Notes: generated by a model not told the origin, from the sequence alone. 8,348 nucleotides of DNA from Alphaproteobacteria bacterium (GCA_016777645.1 JADHRC010000066.1:1-8348); one strand, 5' to 3'; positions 1-6,873 are shown, counted from the stretch's first letter. A program made the numbers and translations.

Positions 1-206
1 ACTCAGGTTACGACTTTATTGCAGATCAAATTACTAAAATTGATAAATATAATCCACAGGTAGCTGCTAGGCTAGTATTACCAATGACACAATTTAAAAA
101 CTTTAAAAAACATCGTGTAGATAAGATTAAATCTGTACTTAGAAATATTTATAATCAAAATATTTCTAATGATTTGTCTGAAATTTTAGAAAAAGCTATA
201 CATTAA
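1..206 (+). CDS. pepN: Aminopeptidase N, C-terminal fragment
   Basis: This is the 3' end of a gene that begins outside the window. The frame starting at base 3 is open for 67 codons and ends in TAA at 204-206. It contains GYDFIADQ, then NPQVAARL and a charged helical tail ending in LSEILEKAIH. This matches the end of the C-terminal helical (ARM-like) domain of the M1 zinc metallopeptidase PepN, where a GY.FLA..V..LD.INPQVAARL pattern precedes the last helices. PepN is a cytosolic enzyme that removes N-terminal residues from peptides during peptide turnover. The catalytic HEXXH domain lies upstream and cannot be checked. The gene converges on the helicase gene with 6 bp between stop codons. 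A run of eight T follows the stop, but no GC-rich hairpin precedes it, so no intrinsic terminator is evident. The family call is from recognition of the C-terminal motif and is fairly firm. Confidence 0.8.
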   Translation, partial: SGYDFIADQITKIDKYNPQVAARLVLPMTQFKNFKKHRVDKIKSVLRNIYNQNISNDLSEILEKAIH

Positions 207-212
207 TTTTTT

Positions 213-1484
213 TTAATTCAAAAAATCCGGTATTTTTCCACTCTCTTTGAAATTAATATAGTTTTCTATGGGTAAAAATTTTGTTCTATGTTTTTTTTGA
301 GGATTGATTTTCTCTTTATCTTTAGAAAGAACCTTTTTATTATCAACTTTGTCATTTTCTAAATTAATTTCTTCAAAATCAATGATCTCAATCTTGTTTT
401 TTATTAGATTTTCAATTGATAAAATATTCTTTTCATCTTTGTCTTCACAGATAGTAAAGGCTTTACCTTTTTTCCCAGCTCTACCAGTTCGACCTACTCT
501 ATGCACGTAATCTTCAGGGTTATTAGGAACATCATAATTAAACACATGACTTAATCCATCTACATCAATGCCCCTAGCAGCAACATCTGAAGCAATTAGT
601 ATTTGCACACTACCTTTTTTAAAATCATCTAATGATTTTATTCTTGAACTTTGATCCATGTCGCCATGAAGGCAAACAGTTTTGAATTTGTTTTTTATTA
701 AGGAGGCATTAACAGTTTCTATGTCTCTTTTTTTATTACAGAAGATTACTGCATTTTTAATTTTTTCTACCTCTATTAGACTAATTAAATTCTCAATTTT
801 TTTTCTGTTTTTAAATTTTATGAAATAACTTTCAATGTTTTCTGATGTAGACAAATTAGGTGTTATTGTTACTTCTTTTGGGTTTATAAGCAAATCCTTA
901 CCAATATTTCGAATTTCTTTAGATAAAGTTGCTGAAAAGAATAATGTTTGTCTTATTCTTGGTAACAATTTATTAATTTTTATTATATCAGGAATAAATC
1001 CCATATCTAACATTCTATCAGCTTCATCAATTATCAGTAATTTTACTTCTTTTATTATAACCTTGCCTCTATCTATGTGGTCCAATAATCTTCCAGGAGT
1101 AGCTACAAGGACATCAACTCCTTTTGCAAGTTTAGTATCTTGCTCTGTAAAAGAGACACCTCCTATTAATAATGCCATTTGCAATTTAGTATATTTATTA
1201 ATGAAGTTGAACTCTTCAGATACTTGCATAGCTAGTTCTCTTGTTGGAGCTAAAATCAAAGATCTAGGCATCCTAGATTTAGATTTACCGGTATTTAATA
1301 TTTCAACAAGTGGCATCACAAATGAGCCTGTTTTTCCTGTGCCTGTTTGAGCACAACCAAGAATATCTCTGCCCATTAATATATGGGGTATAGCTTTATT
1401 TTGAATTTCAGTTGGTTCTTGGTAACCTTTTTCATTAATGGAACGTAATATTTCTTCACTTAATCCTAAGTCTTTAAAATTCAC
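213..1484 (-). CDS. rhlE: DEAD-box ATP-dependent RNA helicase (RhlE-like)
   Basis: This is a 423-residue superfamily 2 RNA helicase, expected to unwind or remodel RNA in ribosome assembly or mRNA decay. All core motifs are visible: Q motif with Phe3 and Gln28, motif I AQTGTGKT (45-52), Ia PTRELA (80-85), Ib TPGRL (129-133), II DEAD (153-156), III SAT (184-186), IV VIFCNKK (246-252), V ASDVAARGID (298-307) and VI HRVGRTGRAG (328-337). A lysine-rich tail of about 85 residues follows, as is common in RhlE-type proteins and probably RNA-binding. The start is GTG (CAC on the plus strand at 1482-1484). It is forced by an in-frame TAA three codons upstream, and AAGGA sits 6 nt before it. The gene follows parE on the same strand after 82 bp that contain a plausible promoter. 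RhlE is the closest bacterial subfamily by core and length, but other DEAD-box subfamilies (DeaD, SrmB, RhlB) are not excluded. Confidence 0.9.
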   Translation of the reverse strand: MNFKDLGLSEEILRSINEKGYQEPTEIQNKAIPHILMGRDILGCAQTGTGKTGSFVMPLVEILNTGKSKSRMPRSLILAPTRELAMQVSEEFNFINKYTKLQMALLIGGVSFTEQDTKLAKGVDVLVATPGRLLDHIDRGKVIIKEVKLLIIDEADRMLDMGFIPDIIKINKLLPRIRQTLFFSATLSKEIRNIGKDLLINPKEVTITPNLSTSENIESYFIKFKNRKKIENLISLIEVEKIKNAVIFCNKKRDIETVNASLIKNKFKTVCLHGDMDQSSRIKSLDDFKKGSVQILIASDVAARGIDVDGLSHVFNYDVPNNPEDYVHRVGRTGRAGKKGKAFTICEDKDEKNILSIENLIKNKIEIIDFEEINLENDKVDNKKVLSKDKEKINPQKKHRTKFLPIENYINFKESGKIPDFLN

Positions 1485-1513
1485 TTTTTTTCCTTAATAA
1501 TTGAGATACATGT

Positions 1514-1541
1514 CTAATACAATGTTAAGTCAAAATGTCAA
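1514..1541 (-). promoter_or_regulatory. Candidate sigma-70 promoter for the DEAD-box helicase gene
   Basis: Read on the minus strand, a perfect -35 hexamer TTGACA (1541-1536) is followed after 16 bp by TATTAG (1519-1514), a 4/6 match to TATAAT. Transcription would start near 1507, giving a leader of about 22 nt that still contains the AAGGA ribosome binding site. It suggests that the helicase can be transcribed independently of parE. The call is from consensus matching only, in AT-rich DNA. Confidence 0.45.
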
Positions 1542-1550
1542 ACAAAAGTG

Positions 1551-1564
1551 CTTTTAATTAAAAG
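1551..1564. repeat. 14-bp perfect palindrome after the parE stop
   Basis: CTTTTAATTAAAAG is perfectly self-complementary and lies 2 bp beyond the parE stop codon, just upstream of the helicase -35 box. It has only two G:C pairs, no spacer loop and no T-tract tied to a GC stem, so it is a poor terminator. It may be a weak protein-binding site or chance in AT-rich sequence. Confidence 0.25.
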
Positions 1565-1566
1565 AT

Positions 1567-3528
1567 TCAGACATCAAAGTTTTCTACCAGATTAGCATTT
1601 TCTTGAATATATTTAAATCTAAGTTCGGGTTTTTTACCCATTAAAATGTTAACTAGTTCGTCTACCATTCTTCTTTGGTCTGCTTCATGAAGGTCTCTTT
1701 TTGGAATAGTAACTTTTAAAAGCTTCCTTGTTTTGATAGACATTGTAGTTTCTTTTAATTGAGCAGGTGGCATTTCGCCTAAACCTTTAAATCGGCTCAC
1801 AAGACATTTACCAGAAAATTTTTCATTAATAATTTCATTTTTACTTTCTTCACTTTGTGCATAGAATGATTGGCTATTTTGAGTGATTCTATAAAGCGGT
1901 GGCTGAGCTAAATACAAGTGTCCCTTTTCTATTAATTCTGGAAAATAATTATAGAAAAAAGTTAGTAATAAAGCTGCTATATGAGCACCATCCACATCTG
2001 CATCAGTCATGATAATGATTTTGTTATATCTTAAGTTGCTAATATTCTTAGACTGATTTGTATCTAACCCCATTGCTTGTTTTAAATCATTTATCTCTTG
2101 ATTTTGGAGCATTTTTTCATTTGATGCACTTGCAACGTTTAATATTTTTCCTTTTAGAGGAAGAACAGCTTGTGTTTCTCTTGATCTAGCTTGTTTTGCT
2201 GAGCCTCCTGCACTATCGCCTTCAACAATAAATAGTTCTGTTTCTTCAAAATTGTTGCTTGTACAGTCCGCTAATTTTCCAGGTAAACGAATTTTCTTGG
2301 TAATTGTTTTTCTGGATATTTCTTTTTCTTTTTTTCTTCTCTTTCGTTCTTCGTAATATTCTAAAGTCCTGTTTAATAATGCTTCACCCACGGAAGTGTC
2401 ATTAGACAACCATGTGGCAAACCTATCCTTTATGGTAAATTCTACAAGTTTTGTTGCAGAAGAATTAACAAGCTTTTCTTTTGTTTGTCCTTGAAATTGT
2501 GGTTCTTTAATAAAAACTGATAAAATAGAGCCTGATGCATTCATCAAATCATCATAAATAATTTCATTCGCTTTTTTAAACCCTTTAATTTCTGCAAAAC
2601 TTCTAATTCCCTTAACTAAAGCCTGTCTAAAACCTAATTCATGAGATCCTCCAAGTGGCGTGGGTACTGTGTTACAAAAGGTTTCATTAAAGCTGCTTTC
2701 ACCTTTGTCAAGCCAACTGACCGCCCATTCTACTGTCTCATCACCAGACTTAACACTTCCTGAGAATAAAGATGAAGTGAACATTGGAATGGATGTTGTT
2801 TTAAATTTTATATATTCTACAAGCCCTTCAGTATAACAAATTTTTTGATATGGTGGTGTATTAGAGCCATCTTTAATCAGAGATTGAGAGCATTTCCAAA
2901 TAATTTCAACACCACCATAAAGATACGATTTATATTCTAAAATCTTAAAAAGTTTTTCAGGATTAAACGAATTGTTTGTACCAAAGATTTCTTCATCTGG
3001 TTTAAACCTAATGAGTGTACCATTACCCTTTTTAGTTTCTTCTATTTTAATTAGCTTGGTTGTGGGTATGCCTCTGGAAAATTCTTGTTTATAAATAAAG
3101 CCAGATCTTATTACCTCAACTATCATAGATGAAGAAAGTGCGTTTACAACTGAAGCTCCTACCCCATGTAATCCTCCAGATGTGGTATAATTTTTATTTG
3201 AAAACTTTCCTCCAGAGTGAAGAGTTGTCATAATGACTTCCAGTGCAGATTTATTTTTGAATTTTGGATGATTGTCTACAGGAATTCCTCTACCATTATC
3301 GCTTATAGTTAGAATATTGTTTTCTAAAAGCTCTACATTAATCTTTGTGGCATGTTTAGCCACAACCTCATCCATGGCGTTGTCTATAATTTCTATGGCT
3401 AAATGGTGCAAAGCATTGGAATCAGTCCCTCCAATATACATACCTGGTCTATGTCGAACAGGCTCCAAACCCTCTAAAACCTCAATATTAGAGGCATCAT
3501 AATTATTGTCTAATAAAGTCTCATTCAT
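1567..3528 (-). CDS. parE: DNA topoisomerase IV subunit B (ParE)
   Basis: This is a 653-residue type IIA topoisomerase ATPase subunit. With ParC it decatenates daughter chromosomes and relaxes supercoils using ATP. The GHKL ATPase domain shows the EIIDNAMDE helix (Glu46, Asn50), DNGRGIP (77-83) and the GGLHGVGASVVNA lid (118-130). The TOPRIM domain shows EGDSAGGSAKQAR starting at Glu436 and the metal-binding TDADVDG (Asp509, 511, 513). The C-terminal FKGLGEMPPAQLKETTM is ParE-like; GyrB usually has GLGEMN..QLWETTM. The length also fits ParE rather than the longer GyrB forms. I place the start at ATG 3526-3528. An in-frame TTG four codons upstream (3538-3540) would give 657 residues, but neither start has a clear Shine-Dalgarno site. 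The gene lies beyond the glnA terminator, so it is probably its own transcription unit. No parC is visible. The exact N-terminus is the only real uncertainty. Confidence 0.93.
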   Translation of the reverse strand: MNETLLDNNYDASNIEVLEGLEPVRHRPGMYIGGTDSNALHHLAIEIIDNAMDEVVAKHATKINVELLENNILTISDNGRGIPVDNHPKFKNKSALEVIMTTLHSGGKFSNKNYTTSGGLHGVGASVVNALSSSMIVEVIRSGFIYKQEFSRGIPTTKLIKIEETKKGNGTLIRFKPDEEIFGTNNSFNPEKLFKILEYKSYLYGGVEIIWKCSQSLIKDGSNTPPYQKICYTEGLVEYIKFKTTSIPMFTSSLFSGSVKSGDETVEWAVSWLDKGESSFNETFCNTVPTPLGGSHELGFRQALVKGIRSFAEIKGFKKANEIIYDDLMNASGSILSVFIKEPQFQGQTKEKLVNSSATKLVEFTIKDRFATWLSNDTSVGEALLNRTLEYYEERKRRKKEKEISRKTITKKIRLPGKLADCTSNNFEETELFIVEGDSAGGSAKQARSRETQAVLPLKGKILNVASASNEKMLQNQEINDLKQAMGLDTNQSKNISNLRYNKIIIMTDADVDGAHIAALLLTFFYNYFPELIEKGHLYLAQPPLYRITQNSQSFYAQSEESKNEIINEKFSGKCLVSRFKGLGEMPPAQLKETTMSIKTRKLLKVTIPKRDLHEADQRRMVDELVNILMGKKPELRFKYIQENANLVENFDV

Positions 3529-3550
3529 AAATAAATACAATATCTAGTAT

Positions 3551-3575
3551 GTTAAAGTGTTTTCAATACACTAAC
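3551..3575. repeat. Dyad symmetry upstream of parE with a possible promoter element
   Basis: GTTA (3551-3554) and GTGT (3557-3560) pair with ACAC (3568-3571) and TAAC (3572-3575). This gives an 8-bp stem with a 2-nt bulge and a 7-nt loop. On the minus strand the loop contains TTGAAA (3566-3561), a 5/6 match to a -35 box. Sixteen bp further is GATATT (3544-3539), a weak -10. If this is the parE promoter, transcription would start about 4 nt before the ATG, giving a nearly leaderless mRNA, in keeping with the missing ribosome binding site. This is inference from consensus only. Confidence 0.28.
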
Positions 3576-3601
3576 TAGCATTGTTTAACTATTTTTAAAA
3601 T

Positions 3602-3630
3602 AAAAAAACCCAGCTATATGCTGGGTTTTT
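3602..3630 (-). terminator. Rho-independent terminator after glnA
   Basis: A perfect stem pairs 3604-3614 with 3620-3630. Its core is CCCAGC/GCTGGG with A/T extensions, and the loop is TATAT. On the minus strand the stem is followed by seven consecutive T (3608-3602), which partly overlap the A/T base of the stem. It starts 17 bp beyond the glnA stop and separates the nitrogen genes from parE. T5 also follows the stem on the plus strand, but no plus-strand gene reads into it. It is the only GC-rich hairpin with a T-tract that I found in the window. Confidence 0.9.
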
Positions 3631-3647
3631 ATAAAAAAGGTAATTTT

Positions 3648-5057
3648 TTAACTTGAGTAATACATTTTAAATTCAATAGGATGAGGGGCGTGTTCAAATT
3701 GAACAACTTCTTCCATTTTTAAGTCAATATAAGCTTCTATTTGATCTTCAGTAAAAACATTACCTTTAGTTAGAAAGCTCATGTCATTTGATAAAGCATC
3801 TAGGGCTTCTCTTAATGATCCACAAACAGTAGGTATGCTAGCCAATTCACTAGCAGGTAACTCATACAAATCTTGGTCCATAGCTTCACCAGGATTAATC
3901 TTGTTTTGGATACCATCTAATCCAGCCATTAACATTGCTGAAAAGGCTAAATAAGGATTAGCTGTAGCATCTGGAAACCTTACTTCAACTCTTTTGCCGT
4001 TTGGACTGTCTGTAAAAGGTATTCTGCAAGAAGCGGATCTGTTCCTAGCAGAATAAGCCAAAATAACAGGAGCTTCGTAACCAGGGATTAATCTTTTATA
4101 AGAGTTAGTAGAGGGATTTGTAAACGCGTTAAGAGCCTTTGCATGCTTAATTATACCACCTATATAATGTAGACAAGTTTCAGACAGGTCGGCATATTTA
4201 TCACCAGCAAATAAGGGTTTTCCATCTTTCCATATAGACTGATGAGTATGCATACCAGTACCATTATCACCGGCTACAGGTTTTGGCATAAACGTGGCTG
4301 TTTGTCCGAAGGAATGTGCAACATTTTGAACTGCGTATTTATAGAGCTGTACGTTATCTGCTGTATCAATCAAGGTGCCAAACATCATACCTAGCTCATG
4401 TTGAGAAGGAGCTACTTCGTGATGATGTTTTTCCATAGGAACTCCCATATCAACTAAAGATAGGACCATTTCACTTCTAAGATCCTGTGCAGAATCAACT
4501 GGAGGAACAGGAAAATAACCACCTTTTATACCAGGTCTATGACCCATATTACCTTCTTCAAATTTCTTACCTGAATTATAAGGACCCTCTATAGAATCAA
4601 GTTTATAAAAACAAGAATGCATTTCGGCCTCATACTTGACATCATCAAAAACAAAAAATTCTGGTTCTGGGCCAAAATAGGCGGTATCACCAACACCTAT
4701 TGAACCCATATAAGCTAACGCTTGTTTAGCTGTAGATCGAGGATCCCTCTCATAAGGTTGTCCAGAAATCGGGTCTAAAACGTCACAAAAAATTGCCAAG
4801 GTTGGTTGAGAAAAAAATGGGTCAACGATACTTCTTGAACAGTCAGGCATCAATTTCATATCAGATTCATTAATAGCTTTCCAACCTGCAATAGAAGAAC
4901 CGTCAAACATAAACCCTTCAGCTAGGGATTTTTCATCAATAGTACTTACATGCTGAGATAGATGCTGCATTTTACCTCTAGGATCGGTAAAACGAAGATC
5001 TACAAACTGTATTTCTTTTTCTTTAATTATATTCATAATTGTTTTAGCGTCAGACAT
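3648..5057 (-). CDS. glnA: Glutamine synthetase type I (GlnA)
   Basis: This is a 469-residue cytosolic enzyme that makes glutamine from glutamate, ammonium and ATP, normally as a dodecamer. The beta-grasp domain has FVDLRFTDPRGK (18-29) and MFDGSSIAGW (50-59). The catalytic domain has FGPEPEFF with metal ligands Glu131 and Glu133, KGGYFPVPPVDSAQD, the HHHEVAPSQHELG segment, NGTGMHTHQS and NRSASCRIP. Tyr398 in DLYELP lies exactly at the adenylylation position of the E. coli enzyme (Tyr397 without Met), so GlnE control is predicted. I chose the ATG at 5055-5057. It has GGAG 9 nt upstream and gives the E. coli length and N-terminus (MS...FVDLRFTD). An ATG five codons earlier (5070-5072) overlaps that GGAG and is less likely. 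The gene is 35 bp downstream of glnB, almost certainly in one operon, and ends at a strong terminator. Confidence 0.97.
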   Translation of the reverse strand: MSDAKTIMNIIKEKEIQFVDLRFTDPRGKMQHLSQHVSTIDEKSLAEGFMFDGSSIAGWKAINESDMKLMPDCSRSIVDPFFSQPTLAIFCDVLDPISGQPYERDPRSTAKQALAYMGSIGVGDTAYFGPEPEFFVFDDVKYEAEMHSCFYKLDSIEGPYNSGKKFEEGNMGHRPGIKGGYFPVPPVDSAQDLRSEMVLSLVDMGVPMEKHHHEVAPSQHELGMMFGTLIDTADNVQLYKYAVQNVAHSFGQTATFMPKPVAGDNGTGMHTHQSIWKDGKPLFAGDKYADLSETCLHYIGGIIKHAKALNAFTNPSTNSYKRLIPGYEAPVILAYSARNRSASCRIPFTDSPNGKRVEVRFPDATANPYLAFSAMLMAGLDGIQNKINPGEAMDQDLYELPASELASIPTVCGSLREALDALSNDMSFLTKGNVFTEDQIEAYIDLKMEEVVQFEHAPHPIEFKMYYSS

Positions 5058-5066
5058 TATCGAGTT

Positions 5067-5070
5067 CTCC
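5067..5070 (-). promoter_or_regulatory. Ribosome binding site that decides the glnA start
   Basis: GGAG (5070-5067 on the minus strand) stands 9 nt before the ATG at 5057-5055. It lies inside the codons that would follow the alternative upstream ATG at 5072. Its spacing supports the shorter 469-residue GlnA. Confidence 0.6.
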
Positions 5071-5092
5071 ATTAAAATTATATTGCTAGAAA

Positions 5093-5431
5093 TTATATTG
5101 CGTCATTACCTTTTTCGCCGGTTCTAATCCGAATGGCTTGATCAATAGATGATACGAATATTTTGCCATCACCAATTCTACCAGTTTTAGCAGATTGCTC
5201 TATACATTCTAACGCTGCTTCTAAAAGATTATCATCAATTATAATTTCGATTTTAACCTTAGGTAGAAAATCAACCACATATTCAGCACCTCTGTAAAGT
5301 TCGGTATGCCCCTTTTGTCGACCAAAACCCTTAGCTTCGTAAACAGTTAGGCCTTGAATTCCGATTTGGGATAAGGAATTTTTAACCTCATCAAGTTTAA
5401 AGGGCTTAATTATAGCTTCTATTTTTTTCAT
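5093..5431 (-). CDS. glnB: Nitrogen regulatory protein PII (GlnB)
   Basis: This is a 112-residue trimeric signal protein that senses 2-oxoglutarate and ATP/ADP and passes nitrogen status to targets such as the NtrB kinase and the GlnE adenylyltransferase. The full length matches the family. It begins MKKIEAIIKPFKLDEVK. The T-loop (about 37-55) carries Tyr51 in YRGAEYVVDF, the residue uridylylated by GlnD, with Tyr46 also present. The B-loop signature TGRIGDGKIFV covers 83-93, and the C-terminal IRIRTGEKG has the nucleotide-contacting Arg101 and Arg103. GAGGTG just upstream of the ATG is a strong ribosome binding site. It is the first gene of a tight glnB-glnA pair. I call it GlnB rather than the close paralogue GlnK because it neighbours glnA and no amtB is visible, but sequence alone does not fully separate them. 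Confidence 0.95.
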   Translation of the reverse strand: MKKIEAIIKPFKLDEVKNSLSQIGIQGLTVYEAKGFGRQKGHTELYRGAEYVVDFLPKVKIEIIIDDNLLEAALECIEQSAKTGRIGDGKIFVSSIDQAIRIRTGEKGNDAI

Positions 5432-5492
5432 GTATCACCTCTATTTGCGATAAATATATACAATGCTTAATTTCTAAAAGTTTTTTTATAAA

Positions 5493-5501
5493 ATTATCCC
5501 A
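5493..5501 (-). promoter_or_regulatory. Candidate extended -10 promoter for glnB-glnA
   Basis: In the 107 bp between the aminotransferase and glnB, the minus strand reads TGGGATAAT (5501-5493). This matches the extended -10 pattern TGnTATAAT at all but one fixed position. Transcription would start near 5486, about 55 nt before the glnB ATG. The best upstream -35-like hexamer, TTGTGC, is poorly spaced at 19 bp. I found no sigma-54 element (GG-N10-GC type) or paired NtrC sites here. A second AT-rich stretch near 5453-5462 could also serve as a -10. Confidence 0.4.
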
Positions 5502-5538
5502 TTATTTTTTAAGAAATGCACAATTATTAGGCAAAAGT

Positions 5539-6711
5539 TTAAAAAATTGTTTTCATTCTTGAAACTGCTTCTTCAATTGCTTCTAAAGAATTGGCGCAAG
5601 AAAGTCTAACATATCCTTCTCCAAATTTTCCAAATGATGTACCTGCTACAGTTGCAACTCCTAATTCATCCAACAAAATATTTTGAATTTCTGTTGAGTT
5701 TTTATTTGTACCGTTGATGTTAGGAAAACAGTAAAATGCACCGCTTGGTTTTTGGCATTTAAATCCTTCTAAATCATTAAGTTTAGCAAACATAATTTCT
5801 GCTCTTTTTTTAAAGGTATTATTCATTTCTTGAACACAATCTTGAGGACCTTTTAATGCTTCTAGAGCTGCAAATTGGGCACTTGCATTAACGCAAGAGT
5901 GTATGTTTACTGCGAGTTTTTCAGCTATTTCATATAACTTTGCAGGAAATATTCCGTAACCTAATCGCCATCCTGTCATAGCATAAGTTTTGGACCAGCC
6001 ATTTAATATAATTAGTCTTTCTCTAATTTCTGGAAAAGATAACATTGTTGTAAATGATTCATCGCCAAAACAAAATTGGTCATATATTTCGTCACTCATT
6101 AGCACAACATTTGGGAATTTTTGCAATCCATCAGCTAGTTTTTCAAGTTCTTTTCTAGGAACCACACCACCAGTTGGGTTGGCAGGGCTGTTAATAATAA
6201 TTAAACTAGTTCTTTCATTTATTTTTTTAAGTATATCATCTGCTGAAAAAGAGAAACCCTGATCCTCACATAATTTATATGGAATTGCCTTTGCACCTGA
6301 ATAATTTATAGCGGACTCATAAATGGGAAATCCCGGGTTAGGATATAAAATCTCTTTACCTTTTTCTCCCATTAACATTGCCGAGAAAAAAATAATTACT
6401 TTACCACCGGGTACAATCAATATTTGTTCTGGAGATACGTTTACATCGTGTCTTCTTTTAATATCTTCTGAAACTGCTTCTCTTAATTTTGGAATTCCAG
6501 TCGACTGTGTATAGCCATGATGCCCATCTTTTAGAGCTTTTACGCCTGCTTCAACAATGTGTTCAGGTGTTTGAAAATCTGGTTGACCAATTCCTAGGTT
6601 GATAATATTTTTCCCTTGAGACGCCAATTTATTAGCTTTAGCTAATACTGAAAATGCGGTTTCAGTACCAAGATCGTTATTTCTTTGGGCTACGTTATAA
6701 ATATTTTTCAT
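5539..6711 (-). CDS. Class I/II PLP-dependent aminotransferase (aspartate aminotransferase-like)
   Basis: This is a 390-residue fold-type I aminotransferase, expected to move amino groups between an amino acid and a 2-oxo acid in the cytosol. Visible family residues are the N-terminal GIGQPDF (40-46), SPANPTGG (175-182) with the PLP-contacting Asn178, DEIYDQF (207-213) with Asp207 and Tyr210, the Schiff-base lysine Lys241 in GWSKTYAMTGWRLGYG, and the carboxylate-binding Arg369 in YVRLSCANS. CAAGG lies 8 nt before the ATG. It is 107 bp upstream of glnB on the same strand with no terminator between, so part of glnBA transcription may come from here. From memory, Azospirillum has an aat gene next to glnBA but downstream, so the association fits alphaproteobacteria although the order differs. 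Substrate specificity (aspartate, alanine or aromatic) cannot be read from the sequence, so I give no symbol. Confidence 0.9.
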   Translation of the reverse strand: MKNIYNVAQRNNDLGTETAFSVLAKANKLASQGKNIINLGIGQPDFQTPEHIVEAGVKALKDGHHGYTQSTGIPKLREAVSEDIKRRHDVNVSPEQILIVPGGKVIIFFSAMLMGEKGKEILYPNPGFPIYESAINYSGAKAIPYKLCEDQGFSFSADDILKKINERTSLIIINSPANPTGGVVPRKELEKLADGLQKFPNVVLMSDEIYDQFCFGDESFTTMLSFPEIRERLIILNGWSKTYAMTGWRLGYGIFPAKLYEIAEKLAVNIHSCVNASAQFAALEALKGPQDCVQEMNNTFKKRAEIMFAKLNDLEGFKCQKPSGAFYCFPNINGTNKNSTEIQNILLDELGVATVAGTSFGKFGEGYVRLSCANSLEAIEEAVSRMKTIF

Positions 6712-6758
6712 TTAATAAACCTTGATTAATTGCATATTATTAAATATTTATACTCAAC

Positions 6759-6764
6759 TATAAT
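6759..6764 (+). promoter_or_regulatory. Candidate -10 box for the tRNA-His unit
   Basis: A perfect TATAAT lies 31 bp before the mature tRNA-His 5' end. It predicts a start near 6771 and a 25-nt precursor leader. The -35 region is only AT-rich (TATTAT/ATTATT) with no good hexamer. TATACT at 6749-6754 is a second possibility. The 84-bp divergent region 6712-6795 must also hold any promoter for the aminotransferase, but I cannot pick one out on the minus strand. Confidence 0.4.
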
Positions 6765-6795
6765 TAAAATAAAGTTTAAAAAGATTTTATTATAT

Positions 6796-6873
6796 GGCGG
6801 GTGTAGCTCAGTTGGTTAGAGCGCGGGTTTGTGGTACCTGAGGTCGCCGGTTCGAAGCCGGTCACTCGCCCCA
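6796..6873 (+). tRNA. tRNA-His (anticodon GTG)
   Basis: The sequence folds as a complete cloverleaf. The acceptor GGCGGGTG pairs with CACTCGCC over 8 bp including one G:U. This is the extra G(-1):C73 pair typical of bacterial tRNA-His. The D stem is GCTC/GAGC. The anticodon stem CGGGT/ACCTG encloses TTGTGGT with GTG at 6831-6833. The variable region is AGGTC. The T arm is GCCGG-TTCGAAG-CCGGT. CCA is encoded at 6871-6873. It reads histidine codons CAU and CAC. No terminator is apparent before tRNA-Leu 82 bp downstream. Confidence 0.96.

Noticed and set aside
835..1350. 171-codon open frame on the plus strand opposite the helicase
   Set aside because: It lies wholly antisense to conserved helicase motifs. 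Its product is a Ser/Ile/Leu-rich string with no recognisable domain, as expected for a shadow frame in AT-rich DNA.
1551..1564. Palindrome CTTTTAATTAAAAG as a parE terminator
   Set aside because: The stem is nearly all A/T with no loop and no following T-tract on the minus strand, so it would not form a stable RNA hairpin.
3272..3502. 76-codon plus-strand open frame opposite the parE ATPase domain
   Set aside because: It covers codons for the conserved GHKL motifs of parE and has no ribosome binding site or family resemblance.
1567..3528. Assignment as GyrB
   Set aside because: The length and the GLGEMPPAQLKETTM segment fit ParE better. A GyrB would be expected to have GLGEMN and QLWETTM.
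5432..5538. A glutamine riboswitch (glnA motif) or other structured leader before glnB-glnA
   Set aside because: The leader is AT-rich with no GC stems or conserved-looking junction, and the interval from the predicted start to the ATG is only about 55 nt.
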